Below are positions 27,001-40,869 of a DNA stretch of 64,000 bases, in pieces. The notes under the pieces were generated by a model. It saw only the letters and a list, made by a program, of their open reading frames with translations. It searched no databases and had not been told where the DNA came from. Source of the DNA: Pegea sp. RAD2-039 (taxonomy: Eukaryota; Chordata; Thaliacea; Salpida; Salpidae); assembly GCA_034620365.1 (NCBI GenBank), contig JAQGEQ010000175.1, forward strand, positions 1,178,001-1,242,000. Direction: 5' to 3'. The stretch's first letter is position 1. Each line of letters starts with the position of its first letter. The position numbers were made by a program, and so were the translations under genes.

Positions 27001-30000
27001 ACACTTTAAGTTTTGATAAATTTTACAAAGTTTTTTTCGTTTTGCACTTAATAATATTAATTTGGTGTTGTTAGCTGGTTTTAGTTGATGAATCAAATCA
27101 TATCCTGATTAATTATTTCAAACTGTTCTTGACATATAGTCCACAAACAGTCTGTAAAATTAAGAAATGTTTTTTTTTAATTTTGGTAAGTTTTATAAAC
27201 GATTTTAAAGAAACGTGTTAAAGGCTAATCACGTCAAATAAATATTTTTCTATTATCAATTTTGATTGTTTAATTACAATTTGTAAATTTCTACTAACAA
27301 TAAAGTATTAAAAGAAGAAATATTCTCACATATAAATAAAAATAAGATGCAAATATATTTGGATAGCAATTTCTTTATTCAAATTGTTCTTATACTTCAA
27401 GGTGATATCCAAATTGAGTTTACCTATATTTAGTTTCAATATTTTTACCATCATTTGCTTTTAAGATAACTTTTCAATTTCTTTATTTGCTATCAAACTT
27501 TCTTTAAACAAATTTTTATTTTTCAAGGCGAGCCTTTGATTCTTTCAACAGCCATGCCCTTAGACCCAACTCTACCTCCAATGAAAAAGAGAAAAAAACG
27601 AACAAGTATTGATCCTAAACAGCGCGAAAAATTAGATCAAATCTTTCAGCAGGTAAATTCCTTATTTTTTTCCATTTTTCAATATGTTAATAGAGAAGTT
27701 GTTAATTAGAAATGCTGCAACTACCTTTAATATTTGTAAATTGAAAATGAAACCTTTTGGTTCAATTGTAACTACACTTTTTTTCAAAAAGTAAACATTA
27801 ATTGTATTTTCATCATTTTCATATTACAAAAATTTTTCAAGACAGCATATGCTTTCAGCTTAACTATCAAATCTTCTTTATTAAGCTCAATATTTTACTT
27901 ACAAAACAAGAACTAATCTTAAATTTGAAGATGTCTTCACACCATGTATGTAATGTCAATATCCAGGCAGCTTGATATTTCTACATTTCAAAACATCACA
28001 TTTTTGTTACCACTATGAACAAGTTAATAATTTGATTTAAATGCTTTTCTAGTTTCAGTTTATAAATCTTTTTAAACTAAATTTTGTTGTAATCTTTTTG
28101 TCTTCAAAGACTAGATGACTAGTTTCTGACAAATGTATTGATGCTATTGATTGTACAATTTCTATATTCAATAGACATGACTAATTAGAGAAATCTAGGT
28201 CACTTTGACTGGATAAACAATTTAGTACTAAGAATTAAAAGCTTTATCAAACTTTTTTTGTGACGTATCTTTTCCATTTTGAAAATCTGACTTTAGAACA
28301 ACAGGTATAACTTACACACTTTGTTCATTAGCTTTTATGCAAAGCCAACATTCACAGACGCGATTGTATATCAATAAACCTTCAGTCGATGTTTGTTTTT
28401 CAACTATTCCTTTGTTTAAAATTCGTTTATTAGTAACAAAACCAGGATAGTTAAAGCTTAGTGTCTTTTTTTCGAGAAAATCTTCTTTAAAAGACTTCAT
28501 CTATAAAAATACAAACAAGCTAAAATATTTGCTACAAACGTTTTAACAATCAGATATTTTCAAGTAATTCCAACAAACAATATTTGTAAAACTCTTTGTA
28601 TTTGTTCAGTTTCATCTGTTTCTTAAAACATAGATAAGAACTTTATGTTAATTTCTTTTTGTATATCAGCTGAAAACTTCTCTTTTTCATATTTTCAGCC
28701 TAATTCATAGCTGATATAATTAGAAAGTTACAACCGCGTGACTGTATTTCGTTTTACATTCTTTTGCTTGAAATGAATTTATGTTGGCAAGTGGTTGCTG
28801 GATTGCGAAGGGCGTTCTCCGCTAGCTCAGTAACAAATTACAGTTATCAGCAAGAGAAAAAATATACAGTTATCTAGGAACAACTTCTTTGTCTTACTAC
28901 TATGTGGTGGCAGCTTGTTTTTCTCGTTTCAAAGCAAGAACAAACTAAAATTTATTGAGCAATCATTAACTTTTTTCGAAAACAAACTGCTGATTACAAT
29001 TAATTGAAACTTATTGAGATAATTTGGTTTAGTTTCATCTTTCTGGTATTTTTTCTATGCAAATAAATTTTGTTTCATGATATTCAATTTTAATATGTTA
29101 TCTATTGTCAATTTGCGTATAATCTGATATTTAATGTTTTGATCTTTCATTTCCTAGTTTATCACTCTTTCCTTGTCTACAACTTTGTTGAATTGATCGA
29201 AAAAATTAATTTTTTGAAATAGATTTCTACAAATGTTTTTTATTACAATAAATTCATTTTTAATAAAAACCGCATTTCATTATTTCAATTAATCTTCTAT
29301 TTTCTTTGCATAAAATTTCTTTTTTTCATGATTTGCGTTCTGCTTATAATGTTTCAATGTTTATCTGATTAGAAATATCTAAATGTACCTCAGTTAATAA
29401 ATTTATCTCTAAAACCACCAACTTTTTACCAACTCCCACATTCATCTTATCAAGATTAACTATACTTAGAATTTTCTATAGAATACCAAATTTTTCAAAA
29501 TGTATTTTATGCTTTTGAATAATTGATATTTTCATTTGTAAACAACAAAATCAAAATAATCTTAACTACTTCAAGCTTTACGTTTATTTTATTTCTTAGA
29601 ATTAATTAAAGTTTTTTCTTTTAATTAAGCTTCTTTTACGACTTTCTTTAAATACTTCTCATGTCTTAAATAAATCAAGAATAAATGTATCCTTGTTTTG
29701 CTATTCAATTCATTTCCACTTTGTTTTTGTAATTCATATTAATAATAAAATCGATTTATCCGGTTTCAAGCAGACCAACTGTTTATAAGCTCACTACTTC
29801 TTCCTTTATTCTTTCGGATGAAATACAAAAATGATAATTAGGTCTCCTTGAATTTTCATCATTAAAAAAATTAAAGATTCTGTTTCCGTAACTCTTTTTT
29901 ATACAGAATTTACCTTTCAGAATCCTCGACCAACATCTGAAGCCTTAGCAAGTATTGCTGAAAGGTGTAATATGGAGAAAGAAGTCGTTAGAGTCTGGTT

Positions 30001-33000
30001 CTGTAATCGAAGACAAAAAGCTAAACGAATGCAAGATAGTTCAGTAGTCGAGGCAAGTTTTGTGTTATGATTGCATACTTTTTGTTGTTTTATTTTTGTT
30101 TATCTCTCATTGATCATTTTGTCTTCTTGGGTTTTCTGTACATTTCACAACAATTTTCAAAGTTTTTCTTTTCAACTTTTTGTATTTTGTTTACACTTTA
30201 ATGAAAATACAAAGCAAAGAATGTATAAGTTTTTTTTGATCATTTATTTGAATGCTACTTATAAAGACTTTAATTTAATTTGTTAAAAGATTTAATTATG
30301 CTTTTTTGAAGGATTTCTCTAAGCAGATCGCTTAACGTAATAAGATAAACTAATTCTAAATAAACAGATTAAGTGATGATATTGTTATTTAGCAGAAGTA
30401 CCTTTTTGCTATTTTGGAAATTATTTCTTTTTTTAAGTGCAATTTGAAACATTCTGATATTTGAACCTGTATCAGTTATTTTTCTCAGCAACTTAGTAAT
30501 AATTTTCACGAAACCTACATCACCTTATATGCTTTCAAAAGTTTAACTTTTTTTCTGCTTATTTTTCTAACGACGTTGATTATTATTTTTGACTTGGAGT
30601 AAGCTCATAGTTGTTGATTTGCTGAATTAAACAACAATTTCATTTTATACAAATTGGTTTTAAACAAATTTTGATTAATCGTTCAATTTGATCGTAATTT
30701 ATATTTAAAATGTTGAACAACTGTCCACAAATTTAGAAAATCTTTCTTAGCTGTCTTGTAATTGTTAAAATAATTTTACTTTTTCATTTGGTAAAGTTTC
30801 ATTTGCATTTTTGAAAGCTTCTGGCTTGTAAGAAAATTATTTGAAGTTTTGTGGTTAGGTTATTTGCTAGAATGAAAATCATGTAATAAAAGAGGTTACA
30901 GCTTAGAAAATAATCTTTTCATTTTCAGCAAAATTTTAACCAACATCTTATTAATTTGAATATAACTTTGACTAAAGTTTATTTTATCTGATTTAAATTT
31001 GTCTCAAAAAACTTGGTTGCTTTTCAAGAAGCAACTTGATTTCCTGATGTGATCTTCTTATGATAATTCCAGTTACAACGCAAGCAGACAAAATATTTAG
31101 TTGAAAACAGATCTTTACCAACCATCTTTGACTTTAGCTTTAAGTTTTGTTCATTCTTGTTAGCTAAAAAAATATTTCTTTATATTCGATTTTTTTCATA
31201 AATTTTTCTGATTACGATTACAAAAAAATATATGATGTTCAAATTCTCAAATTTACTAAAAATTGGTTTAAATTATCAAATTTTATTCACAAATATCAAC
31301 TTTTAATTACGTTTTAAAACACTATAGAGTAGAAAATAAAGAAGTTTTAGTAAAATATTTGTTTTGCTTTTTTTCAAGCTCATTTTAGCGTCTTAGCTCT
31401 CTTTAACAAACCTTTATTTTTCTCAAACTAATTTGTTTAAAGAGTTTAGCTTTTCAATTTTCTTCTAATCTTCAAATGATTTGAAGCAAGTTTAATTAAA
31501 CCTTGTTCTTTTAAATTACATTCCACATTTTGTTTAAATGCTCAATTTTATACGAATTTAAAACATTTGTAAAAACCTTATTCAATTAATTTCATGATTT
31601 TTTATCTACAATTATCAATGATATATGATCTGTTTGCATAACGTTTGCATATAGTAAAGAGCTTGGTTTTATATTACTAATAAATTTGTTTATCTAAATA
31701 TATTTACTCAAAAACTTAACCTAGATTTTATTTTCAATCAGCTTTTGAGCAAACTTGAAAATACTTCAATAATTTCACTCAATCTAAACGAAAATTATAA
31801 TTATTTTTCAAGACTTATCTAATTTAAGATAAATAACATTTTTCAATTTTTTTTTATTGATTCATTTCAATCGGTAATTTTTATTGCATGAAATTTACTG
31901 TATTTAATATGTGGGCGAAAGAATCAGAATCATTAATATTTCATGAGATATGTTAGCATTTTTCTGTTTGTCTTTTTTTTTTAATGTTTTTCAAATTCAT
32001 TTTATCGTTAAGAGACTTTTATCAAATTTGCCTGACAATCTTTTCATTTTATCATTCTGTAAAAACTCCCTCTTAATAATTCTAACACAATCACAAGTGG
32101 ATTTACACAGATCATATATTTGATGTTTAACTGATTTAGAAATTATTTTTATTTTAAAAGAAGTTTTTTTACCACTGTATAACTTGATGGCGAACAGCTA
32201 TAAACATATTTGCCATATTTCTGCAATACCTGTATAAAAAGATAATATTTTTATTAAAACTTTATTTTTAATTTAATATTTTCTTTCATTAAACTTGTCT
32301 TTCTAGATTTTTGATGAATTTTCATCTTAAAATTAAAAATGTTTTTACAAAATTCTTTGAAGCAATGCAACCACAAAACCTATCTTTTCAAACCCACCTT
32401 TCTTGTTTTAATTTGCTTTTGTTTTTCATCTTTATCTAGTTACTTTCTAAAACTCTTGATAATAGCTAGCAAGTGAGAACAACATTTATTTGTCTTTATT
32501 TCTTCACTGATAGTTTTGGGGTTTTCCACCTCAATGATTAACTGTCTGCTCCTACGTTTTATTTGTTGTTTCATTTTTTAGCTTTCTACAACAAAATTTT
32601 TTTTACAATTAATTTTGATTTTTGTAAACTTTGATAAAACCGCTCTGATTATAATCAATCTTCTTAAAGAGCTTTGTGTCATCTCAGATGATAATTTCAT
32701 TTTCAATAATCATTAAAACTTTGTTGAAAAAGACTTAATCCACAAGAGCAAGGTGCTCCTAAGTACTGATAAATGTTTCCAAAACAATCACGTGACTTTC
32801 CAATTCCTTCATCATTCTTTTGCTTATCATCATCTCATTTTCACTTCTAGGAGGATCTATCATCTCCGGAACCATCTTACATCATCTCAACCACTTCCAG
32901 CACCAACACTACAGCTAGCATTCACACCCAACTTCATCCAGAGCAAAGATGTCTCAATACAAACCCTCTTCTTTCTCCTCCTGCTAATTTAAACATCATA

Positions 33001-33717
33001 AAATCATCATTAGATCCTCCTCGTCATCCAGATGCGTTGGAAACCAAACCAGCCCCGATACTCAGGCATGAATTGGACAGTAGTCGTCAATTGATTTCAA
33101 ATCTCAAGTCAAGTCTATCACCTGTCCTGTCCTCTGAAAATGCAACATCTCACATTGACAGTAAGATGTACAACAACTACAGAGGTTCAGGGTTAGTTAG
33201 TGGATCAGGACCACCAGTTGGGGGTCACTTTTCAGTAGCCCCATTACAAACCCGAGTTTTCCTTCCAAACGTGTCCAATGAGCTCAACCACAGTATATTA
33301 CTGTCCCAAGCAGCTGCAAGTGTGGACCGCGTCCCATCAGCTGTTTCTGCCTTTACTGCAAAGCGCCCATTTGCACTTGACTCTCAGCTAGGTACAGAAT
33401 CTTCTTCTACTGAGACCTCTAATGAGCTTGCAGTCCGTAATATCCTCTTAGAAGCAGCTCAAAAGGACCTATTTGTACCCAACAGTTTAGTGGACAAAAA
33501 CTCTGTTTCTTCGCCACTTTTGGTAAATAGTTCTTCTCATCTATCGGTCCTATCTAAATACGCTATCAGTGCGGCGGTGGCCAGGAATCTTAATCTACTA
33601 ACTACCTCTCAATCGCAACATGATTCATCGCCAATGAAACCGACCATCGGGATTTCTGCTGGCATTTCGGCGCCATATCCGTTTATCTTACCCGGCCAAC
33701 GGCCAAATAAACTTTGA
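24032..33717 (+). CDS. POU2F: Class 2 POU-homeodomain transcription factor (Oct/nubbin type), 5' end missing
   Basis: Exons: 24032-24108, 24300-24351, 25106-25236, 25358-25420, 25716-25882, 26740-26822, 27528-27652, 29921-30052, 32851-33717. Phases join throughout and give at least 564 aa. The POU-specific domain spans exons 5-6, with the class-2-typical stretches [18 protein letters not shown] and [15 protein letters not shown] linker of about 20 aa ([12 protein letters not shown]) follows. The POU homeodomain spans exons 7-8, with RKKRTSIDP and the POU-diagnostic [10 protein letters not shown] with Cys at homeodomain position 50. POU2 proteins bind the ATGCAAAT octamer through both domains and act in the nucleus. 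The 289-codon last exon is a Ser/Pro/Leu-rich tail, a probable transactivation region. Exon 8 ends in a GC donor. The homeodomain is split by a 2.3-kb intron. The first coding exon(s) were not found. Confidence 0.93.
28316..28500 (-). other. Candidate - strand exon nested in a POU intron
   Basis: Inside the POU intron 27653-29920, the - strand shows acceptor ATTTTTATAG, then a 61-codon open frame beginning ATG AAG ([16 protein letters not shown]...). It ends at a consensus donor GTAAGT. The peptide is mixed in composition, with a Cys/Trp patch ([10 protein letters not shown]). Both splice signals are strong, which is unusual for a chance frame in this AT-rich DNA. No flanking exon or family was recognised. 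Confidence 0.35.
30053..30054 (+). other. Non-canonical GC splice donor of the POU gene
   Basis: The homeodomain exon ends GAG and is followed by GCAAGT, the standard GC-AG donor context. The next acceptor (TTCACTTCTAG at 32850) restores the open frame in phase 0. The 2.8-kb intron has no better in-frame GT donor at this point. Confidence 0.7.
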
Positions 33718-34299
33718 TGTAGCTTCAATTACTAAGAGGATCAAGGAGTGCCAACATGTATATGATGGAGATGTAAATAAGATGCAAAGTTTTTTTTGTC
33801 AATTTTTACTTCACATATGTTCTTTCAGATGTTTATAACTGTTCGTTTGAATTTTTTCGATTTCTTGTGTTGATTTATCGAATTATTCTGAGACTTGTAA
33901 AGTCTTTAAACATATTTTGTTTGAAAAATGATTTCAATTTTAAGGATTATTTTTCATATTTTTTTTTGTCTTCTAATTTTTTGCTGAATTTTTAATTTTA
34001 GCCAGTTACTATCTAACACTAGTTTTATTAAAACAATGTTTTAACATGTTCACAAAACACTTATAGCTTAATTTTTTTTAATTTTTCACTAACTTTTGCC
34101 TTAAACGGTATTTATCTCATAATATTTTTAAGTTTGCCTAAAGTTTTTAACATTTTTCATAAAAGTTTCAACTCCTTAAAGTCTCATAGCACTAGATTCA
34201 GTTGTCTGACTATCGCCGCATCATCAGAATTTTTTGTTTTATTAAACTTGCTTATGAAACCCTGAACATTCAAATATTTCGTCTTTTTATGTTAGTGTG
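33718..34299 (+). other. POU 3' UTR / intergenic
   Basis: No AATAAA is obvious in the first 580 bp after the POU stop. The first clear one is at 34338-34343, just inside the duplicated unit. The POU 3' UTR may therefore extend across the left duplication boundary. Confidence 0.4.
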
Positions 34300-37200
34300 T
34301 TTGCGTTGTGTAGTAAGGTGCACAATTTTAGTGAGTAAATAAACTTTTTTATTTCTTTTTCGTACAAAATTTATTTTGATGTCTTCAATGAATAACTAAT
34401 AAATTGTATAATTATATTTTGTAAAATTTTCTGCGTATTTACATTATTTGAACAATTTATAAACGGAACTATTTATAATCGGTCGAAAGTAATTCAGATT
34501 TGATAAATATTCTCTTTTACTTGACTTATAGCTTCATTCGCTTATTTTTTAAACTGTGTTTTTCATTAGAAATTGTTTAATTTGTTAAAGACACTAAATT
34601 CCCATTAACTTGATTTACTTATTTTCGCTCTAAACCTTAAACTGGTTTTTCATTCTTAATAACATCATAACTGCTCGCTTTATTTTCGTTTGTTATTTCT
34701 TCGACTTTGCTAAAACACAAATTATAATTTGGTGATTGATAAGATGAAGTAACTTAAATCCATAGGTGTCTTTCTAACTCCGAATCGATATCTTCTAGCA
34801 CAGATTGAGTTAGGGGATTTTCACTTGTGATGGTTTTATTTTTTTTAATTTTTCCTTTTCATGTATTGAAACATTCCATTTTTATTGATGCGTGCATTGC
34901 TCGTGAAACCGGCATCATGAATTATGCAAATTGTCGTTGTAATACTTAAACATAAATCAGAAAATTAATTTCTTTCAGCCGTGATTTAAATGTAAAATAA
35001 ATGGAAATTATTTTCTAAATCTGCTAGTATTAAAAATTGAGTTATTTTTTTTCTTTGAACAGATAATTAAGCTGTTGCGTTTTATTGTGTTGCTTCATTA
35101 GCAATGTTAAGAAAAGAGAATATTACACTTACTATTACACTTTTTTATTGCTGTTATTGTCAATTTTTTAACGGCGGCAATACATATACTTCAGAAAAAA
35201 TGATTTTATAAGTTTTAGTTAAGTATCAAAAACAATAAAGTTAAAAGACAAATTTCTTTAGAAAATTCCTCATTAAAAATCTTACTTGTAAGCATATTTC
35301 AAAATCTAATATTGTGGAGAAATTTGATTAAAATTAATGTAACTACAAAGTGCGGTTGACAAGTTTCTAAAAGCTCAAGGAATTTGTATAAAGTGTTGAT
35401 TAATCACTTGGTTTCATTTTACAAAAAGAAATGACAAAATATGTTTTGCTAATTTTTCATTTAATTCACTGTAAACAGCATTTTGAAAATCTTTTATTTG
35501 CTGTTCAAATCTTGCAAATAAGTCTTGACTCCAACAGCTTGATTTAATATTTTTCAAATTACTTAAAATACCATCTTAATTCTATATTTAGTTTTACCTA
35601 AATATTTACGCATCAAAATCTGCAATCAAAAGATTTTATTTAACACAAAAGCAAGTTGTCTAGTTACCGCTTGTTGAAATTTTCTCAGAAATTTTACTTA
35701 TTATTGTAACAATTTCATTTGAAAAGTGGTAAAAAATGAATAACAACTGTTATATGTTGTAAGTTGCACATTCAGCTTACATCAGCTAATCGTTTAGCTA
35801 ATATTGATTTAAATTCATTAGATACCAGCTATTTTCTTGGTTTTTTTAAACAAATTAAGTTGTTAATAGATCATTTTTTACATGTACTTTAAAATATAAT
35901 CCTGTTGTCTAATTACTATTAAGCAAAGTTTAAATTGAAAATATCAGTAATTACGTAATAAGTTTTATTATTAAAGTAATACATATATATCTTTGCTATT
36001 AAATGTTAACTTTACATCAAGGTATAGTTAAAAACTTTTTAATTTTACTTCCTTGTTTGCTATTCTCTAATTATATTTTCAAGCTATTGTAAGCTCTTTA
36101 ACTGTCTTTAAACTGTAGTCAACATACTTTAGTTACTATTTACGGTTACAGAGAAACGATTTACTTTTGTAAATGAAAATATCTATCAAAAAATGAAATG
36201 GTTTTAGCAACTTTAACTTTTTTAGATTATTTTTTAATATGACTTTAAAACCTCTGTTCGAACAGTCTGTTTAAAAGATGTTTTATGCTGTTAAAAACTG
36301 TTATTTTCTAAACAAATTGTTGTTTTGATTATGTTTTTTTTCGTAGATTACAAAGTTAAAAATAAAAATTTTAAGTATAAGTTTTACACACAAAATAAAT
36401 TATGATTAATGATATTTTAAAATCAAAACCTCGTAACTGTTTCAACTTCCTAAAAAACATTTTAAGTAACTTCCTAATTGCTTCTTTTCAATTTTGAGTT
36501 TATATCAAGATTAAAACAGAGATTATTTTTTTTGTAAAGAATAAATGCTGAACCAACATTTTAAAAGAATTTTTTTAAAATCATATTAACTTAGTAAGCT
36601 AGTAAAAATTTGAAAGTAATTTTATTCATTAAAAGTAAGTAAATGTTTTTTCAATCAGATTTTTGTTTATTTTGTATCTTTATGTAAATTTTTACATGTA
36701 ATTTCAAACAATGTAAAAAAATCGATGTTTACAAGTAGTTTTTCTGATGTATTTAGATCAGTGATTTATGTATACCAGCAACAGTTCAATGATATAAAAC
36801 AGTGTTAATAAACTAAATCGTTAAATAAGTAATATTTCTATCTATTTATAAAATGTATTACTAAAGAAAGGTACTTAAAAGATGAGAAGATATTAAAAAA
36901 TGTAAAAGTTCAACTGCAGTCCCACTTTTAAACATATATGTAAGTTAAACTTTAAAAATTAGAAAAAGATCCAGCTTAAAAGAATTTTTAAAGCAGAAAT
37001 AAAAATGTCCAGTTTCTTTTAATTTTATGTTATGTGGCAGATTTTTATGTTCTATCGCACTGTAATTGGTACAGTAACAGGAAAATAATTATAAATAACT
37101 TATTTTGAGCCAATTATTCTTATTTTGGTTGCTTTACAATAATAGTAGCCTTTCAATGCTCTTAGCGAGTAAATATTTTGTTCAAAGTATAATTTGTTTT

Positions 37201-38990
37201 TTTAAATATAGATCGAATAGACTGGAGGTTTTATTTACTAATTGTAAATTTTTCGAATAATCATGACAATAAAACATTTAAACTTTAATAATAAGTTAAA
37301 TATGTTATGTTTTCTACTCATAGATTTGCTTTTTTGTATAAATCTGAAGAAACTATATTTAATTTAATCACATTTAAGCCTTAGGTAGTCATTATCAAAC
37401 ATTTGTTGATTGTTTCAACTTAAATGTAAATTAATTGGTATCTACACTTGTATACAAAACCTAATTGAGATTTCATAAAAGTATTTATTGGTCTTTTTTA
37501 ACTAATAAATTTAAAATAATTTTTTATTAAATATAGTACTTCAAATATATTTTCAAAGTTTTCAAAAATTTTAATATTAAAGTTAAAGCTTTTTTTCAAG
37601 CTGACATAACCATTTTTTAAATGTCATAGAAACAAAATACAAAAAGATTGAAAGATATAGTAATAAGTGCTTACTTCTATGACAAGTTTGTGTAAAAGTT
37701 GAAATGCTTAAATGTTACAAAAAAACTTAATTAATATAAATTGAAAATTTATGTCACAGTTTTCAAATATCTTTGGGGAAAAATATTTAAACATTAATTT
37801 GTTGAAATATTTTTGTAAATACAAACTATTTCATAGAGAAACACAAACCTAAACTCATTTAGATAAATCAACTTTGAAATGTAACATGAAGCATAAAATA
37901 AATTAGAATCACCACCAAATAGAAATTTCAATATATAGGTTGCAGATAAGACTTTCGATCAATTATTATTTTTCAAATTAAAGATGTTAATCATTTACAG
38001 AACTTATCCATGTAATCTTCTTCCTATAACCACATATTTTCAAGTTTCATGTCGGAAAAGGCAAACCCACAGATTACTTAGCTGTCAAAAGCACCAAAGT
38101 AGGCTATTAGAGATGCTGCTAAACGTTACCAAAACTGTAATTGACCCAGCTGTACACGGCCTCTTTATGGAGTAGATTACAAGAGACCCCAAGAAAAGTA
38201 TTAGATAAGTAGCTAAGAGTTTATTGTCGTTAACAATATCTTTATTGGCAAAAAAGATTCAAACTAGCCCCTTTAAAATGACCGGCATGCATCTAACACT
38301 AATTCAAAATAAAATTTTAATTAAACATGATTAATTGATCTAAATATTGTTTTCGATTTTTGTAATTTAAATGAATAAAATTGAGAAAAAATTCTCTTAA
38401 AATATTCGCTTAAAGCAATTTATATAAAAAACGTTTAAACTTTCCTCTAAAAACTGTAAGAGACTTGTCAAAATGAAAATATCATATCTCTGGTTTGTGG
38501 TTTTGATGGTTGTCTATCTTTGAAGTATTTGTTTAAACATTTTATTTAATTAAGATTTTATTTTATTTTTTTAACCCGCTTCGGCCGCAAACGGCAATCC
38601 TTGTATAAGTTCCAAATATGTCACCCTCTCCTTTATATAAGAATTTAATATTAAAATCGAAAGATTATTTGAGACAATTACCACACTGTTTCAGCATCAT
38701 CAGCTTATTATAACCACATTTGGCATTGCTAAAAACTAATAATATTTTTTGTTTAAGATATCATCTCACTGGAAAAGGATTATTTTCTTCATACCATTTA
38801 TAAATGAGTTTCTGAATTAAAGAAATATCAATTAACATAAAATAGTTGAGGTTTAAATATGACAAAATATTACAAAAATTAACTATAAAAACCACAATTT
38901 TATCCGAGAAGTTTTAATAACTATAAAATGATTTAATTATTTTTTAAACAGTTTGAAAAATTAAAAAAATAAATAGAATTATTATTCAAA
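34300..38990. other. Anonymous DNA in duplication unit A
   Basis: No exon, RNA gene or recognised element found. A 63-codon + strand open frame at 37984-38175 (contains SCRKRQTHRLLSCQKH) lacks splice and family support. The same content recurs in unit B at 46296-50986. Confidence 0.5.
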
Positions 38991-39514
38991 ATAAACAAAT
39001 TGGTTCTTACAGAATTAAATAAATTTTCAAACAAGTTTTACGAGACCTTTTACAAGGATTAAAATTGGCAAATTAACAACTTCTATAATCAAACATATTT
39101 CATAACAATTTACTTTTATATTTATACCCAATTATATCAATCTTCTAGAGCAAAAGCTATGGATATTTAGCTGTTGATCATGCCACAGGATTCCACTCTC
39201 CACGCCTGCCACGTTATACAGCAGAACAGACTGACTGATGTAGCTAGGCCCAGCTGGCGTTGCAGCAGCCGCCAGAACGACACTTAGTTCAGCGACAAAC
39301 TGCCTACGGGGCTTCAACTGTGAATATGAATTTGGATTTTTGCATCTCCTAGAAGTGTTGTCATTTTAACAGATTCATTTCTAAGAGGTCCTTTCTACTA
39401 GGGCTTTTATATAGACTTTTACTTGTCACTAATATGTGTCCACCTGGGATCAAACCCGGAATTCCCTGCTTGGTAGGCAGGTATAGTAACCACTTCGCCA
39501 TACGGATGGTCATA
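38991..39514 (-). mobile_element. tRNA-derived SINE, unit A
   Basis: On the - strand the tRNA-like head (39434-39514) has box A TGGCGAAGTGG (39490-39500) and box B GGTTTGATCCC (39446-39456). A foldable anticodon arm (CCTGC/GCAGG stem, loop CTACCAA) suggests a Gly-type tRNA ancestor. A GC-rich conserved body lies at about 39236-39303 and an AT-rich 3' tail runs down to 38991. It matches 62349-62831 almost exactly apart from the missing head, and matches 12079-12325 in diverged form. Short open frames inside it on both strands are not genes. Confidence 0.88.
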
Positions 39515-39839
39515 CATTTTATTAGTTTCAGTATTTCACATAAAGAATTGATGTTATGTAAGTGTTTCAGATTGAAAATGTACAAACAAAATATTTTAAA
39601 AACGCAAAAACACTAAAATCAGTCTCTATCATAAAAACCATTAGTAAAATTATTCAATTTTCTCAGTTATTTTTGATGGAACCTCAAGTTATCTTCAACC
39701 ACAAAATACATTTATTTTCTGTTAAAAACATTTAATATAGAGAATCATTTACTGTTTCTACAATGTTTTCTTTTGATCTTTTTTTTGCTAATTATCTGAG
39801 TATTTAAATAATATTTTTTAGTGACGATATAGACATGTA

Positions 39840-40190
39840 GTTAAGACGATTAGTCTTCTATTGTGCGTTGCCCATGTGGATGCCTACCTTGCCGTCGGAG
39901 ATGCGGTACACCGCGCTATATATCGCCAGCTATTGAGTGCAGAAAATATCTGTCTTTGAATTTAACTAAATATTTGCGCAAGGGTTGCTTCAGGCGAAAA
40001 ACTGGACACAAAATCTACCAAATTATTCATCCTAATGTCCTAAGTTACTAAGCCATATTACCGAGCAGTAGGTCTAAGGAATGGAGGTAGCTCAGGGTAC
40101 GCTTCTCCTATTATAATCAAATCCCTTAAGCAGGTAATCCTTATAGCAGTCAACCTTCTACCTACCTACTGCTTCGTGCCTTGAAAGATT
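39840..40190. other. GC-richer relic segment, unit A
   Basis: An island of GC-richer, CpG-containing sequence in AT-rich surroundings. 39863-40051 reads as a Cys-rich + strand frame (begins RCPCGCLPCRRRCG). At 40082-40130 a GGAGGTAGCTCAGGGT block is followed by AATCAAATCCC, resembling box A and box B of a tRNA-like promoter. This could be another SINE or the 5' part of the gypsy-like element. Unit B has the same at about 51836-52185. Confidence 0.3.
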
Positions 40191-40869
40191 AAATTAATGT
40201 TCATTAAGAATACAAAGTATGATAAACTTGATATACTCTAAACAAGAGTTTTCAACCACTTCAGAACATCAGCTAGCCATATCAGCTTCGTTAATGCTTA
40301 AGAGATTAAAAAGAATATTTTTCGATTTTTGTAAACTTTGAGCAATTGTTCATTGGAGATGGTGAAAGTCCTTTTTTTTATCATAAAAAAATAATAATTA
40401 TGTTAGTGTGAAATGGTGGGCGATTTAATAGGAAAAGTTATATTTAAGATAAGACTAAACAGTTAATAGCTTCTAGTTACCAACGGTAGCTACATATCAT
40501 TAAGAAGTTTAAGATTTTTTTTTCAAACGTGGTAAAGCTGTATAAACAATACACAAATCTAATAATTAAGCATTAATGAAATAACATTATTACACTTCAC
40601 ACCAAAAAAGCATTATAAATCTTAAGGGTATCAAAAATGTAATTTTGAAAGTGAGTTAGATTAAAATTGAATTAGATAAACTGCAAGTGAATTAGATGCA
40701 ATAAACCATCACAAAAAGTTATTCTTCTTGTTATTATTGATGCCAACTACGACGATAATGTTTAAATAGAACAATAGTTAATCTACATGAATTGCTTTAA
40801 GAGTTTTGATTACTTTATTCCGAAAGTATTTTTTTTCTGACGAAAAGATGTGAAGAAATCAAATGAAAT

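Noticed and set aside
27347..34931. POU octamer sites ATGCAAAT at 27347, 29057 and 34924 as autoregulatory elements
   Set aside because: With this base composition several such 8-mers are expected by chance in 64 kb. No enrichment near the POU gene can be claimed.
39434..39514. Functional tRNA gene (Gly-like anticodon arm)
   Set aside because: The T-arm stem has a mismatch and the acceptor ends pair poorly. It is fused to a SINE body that recurs elsewhere, so it is a SINE head.
39361..39616. Overlapping open frames on both strands containing PGIKPGIP / IPGLIPGG
   Set aside because: They are translations of the tRNA-like head of the SINE, not genes.
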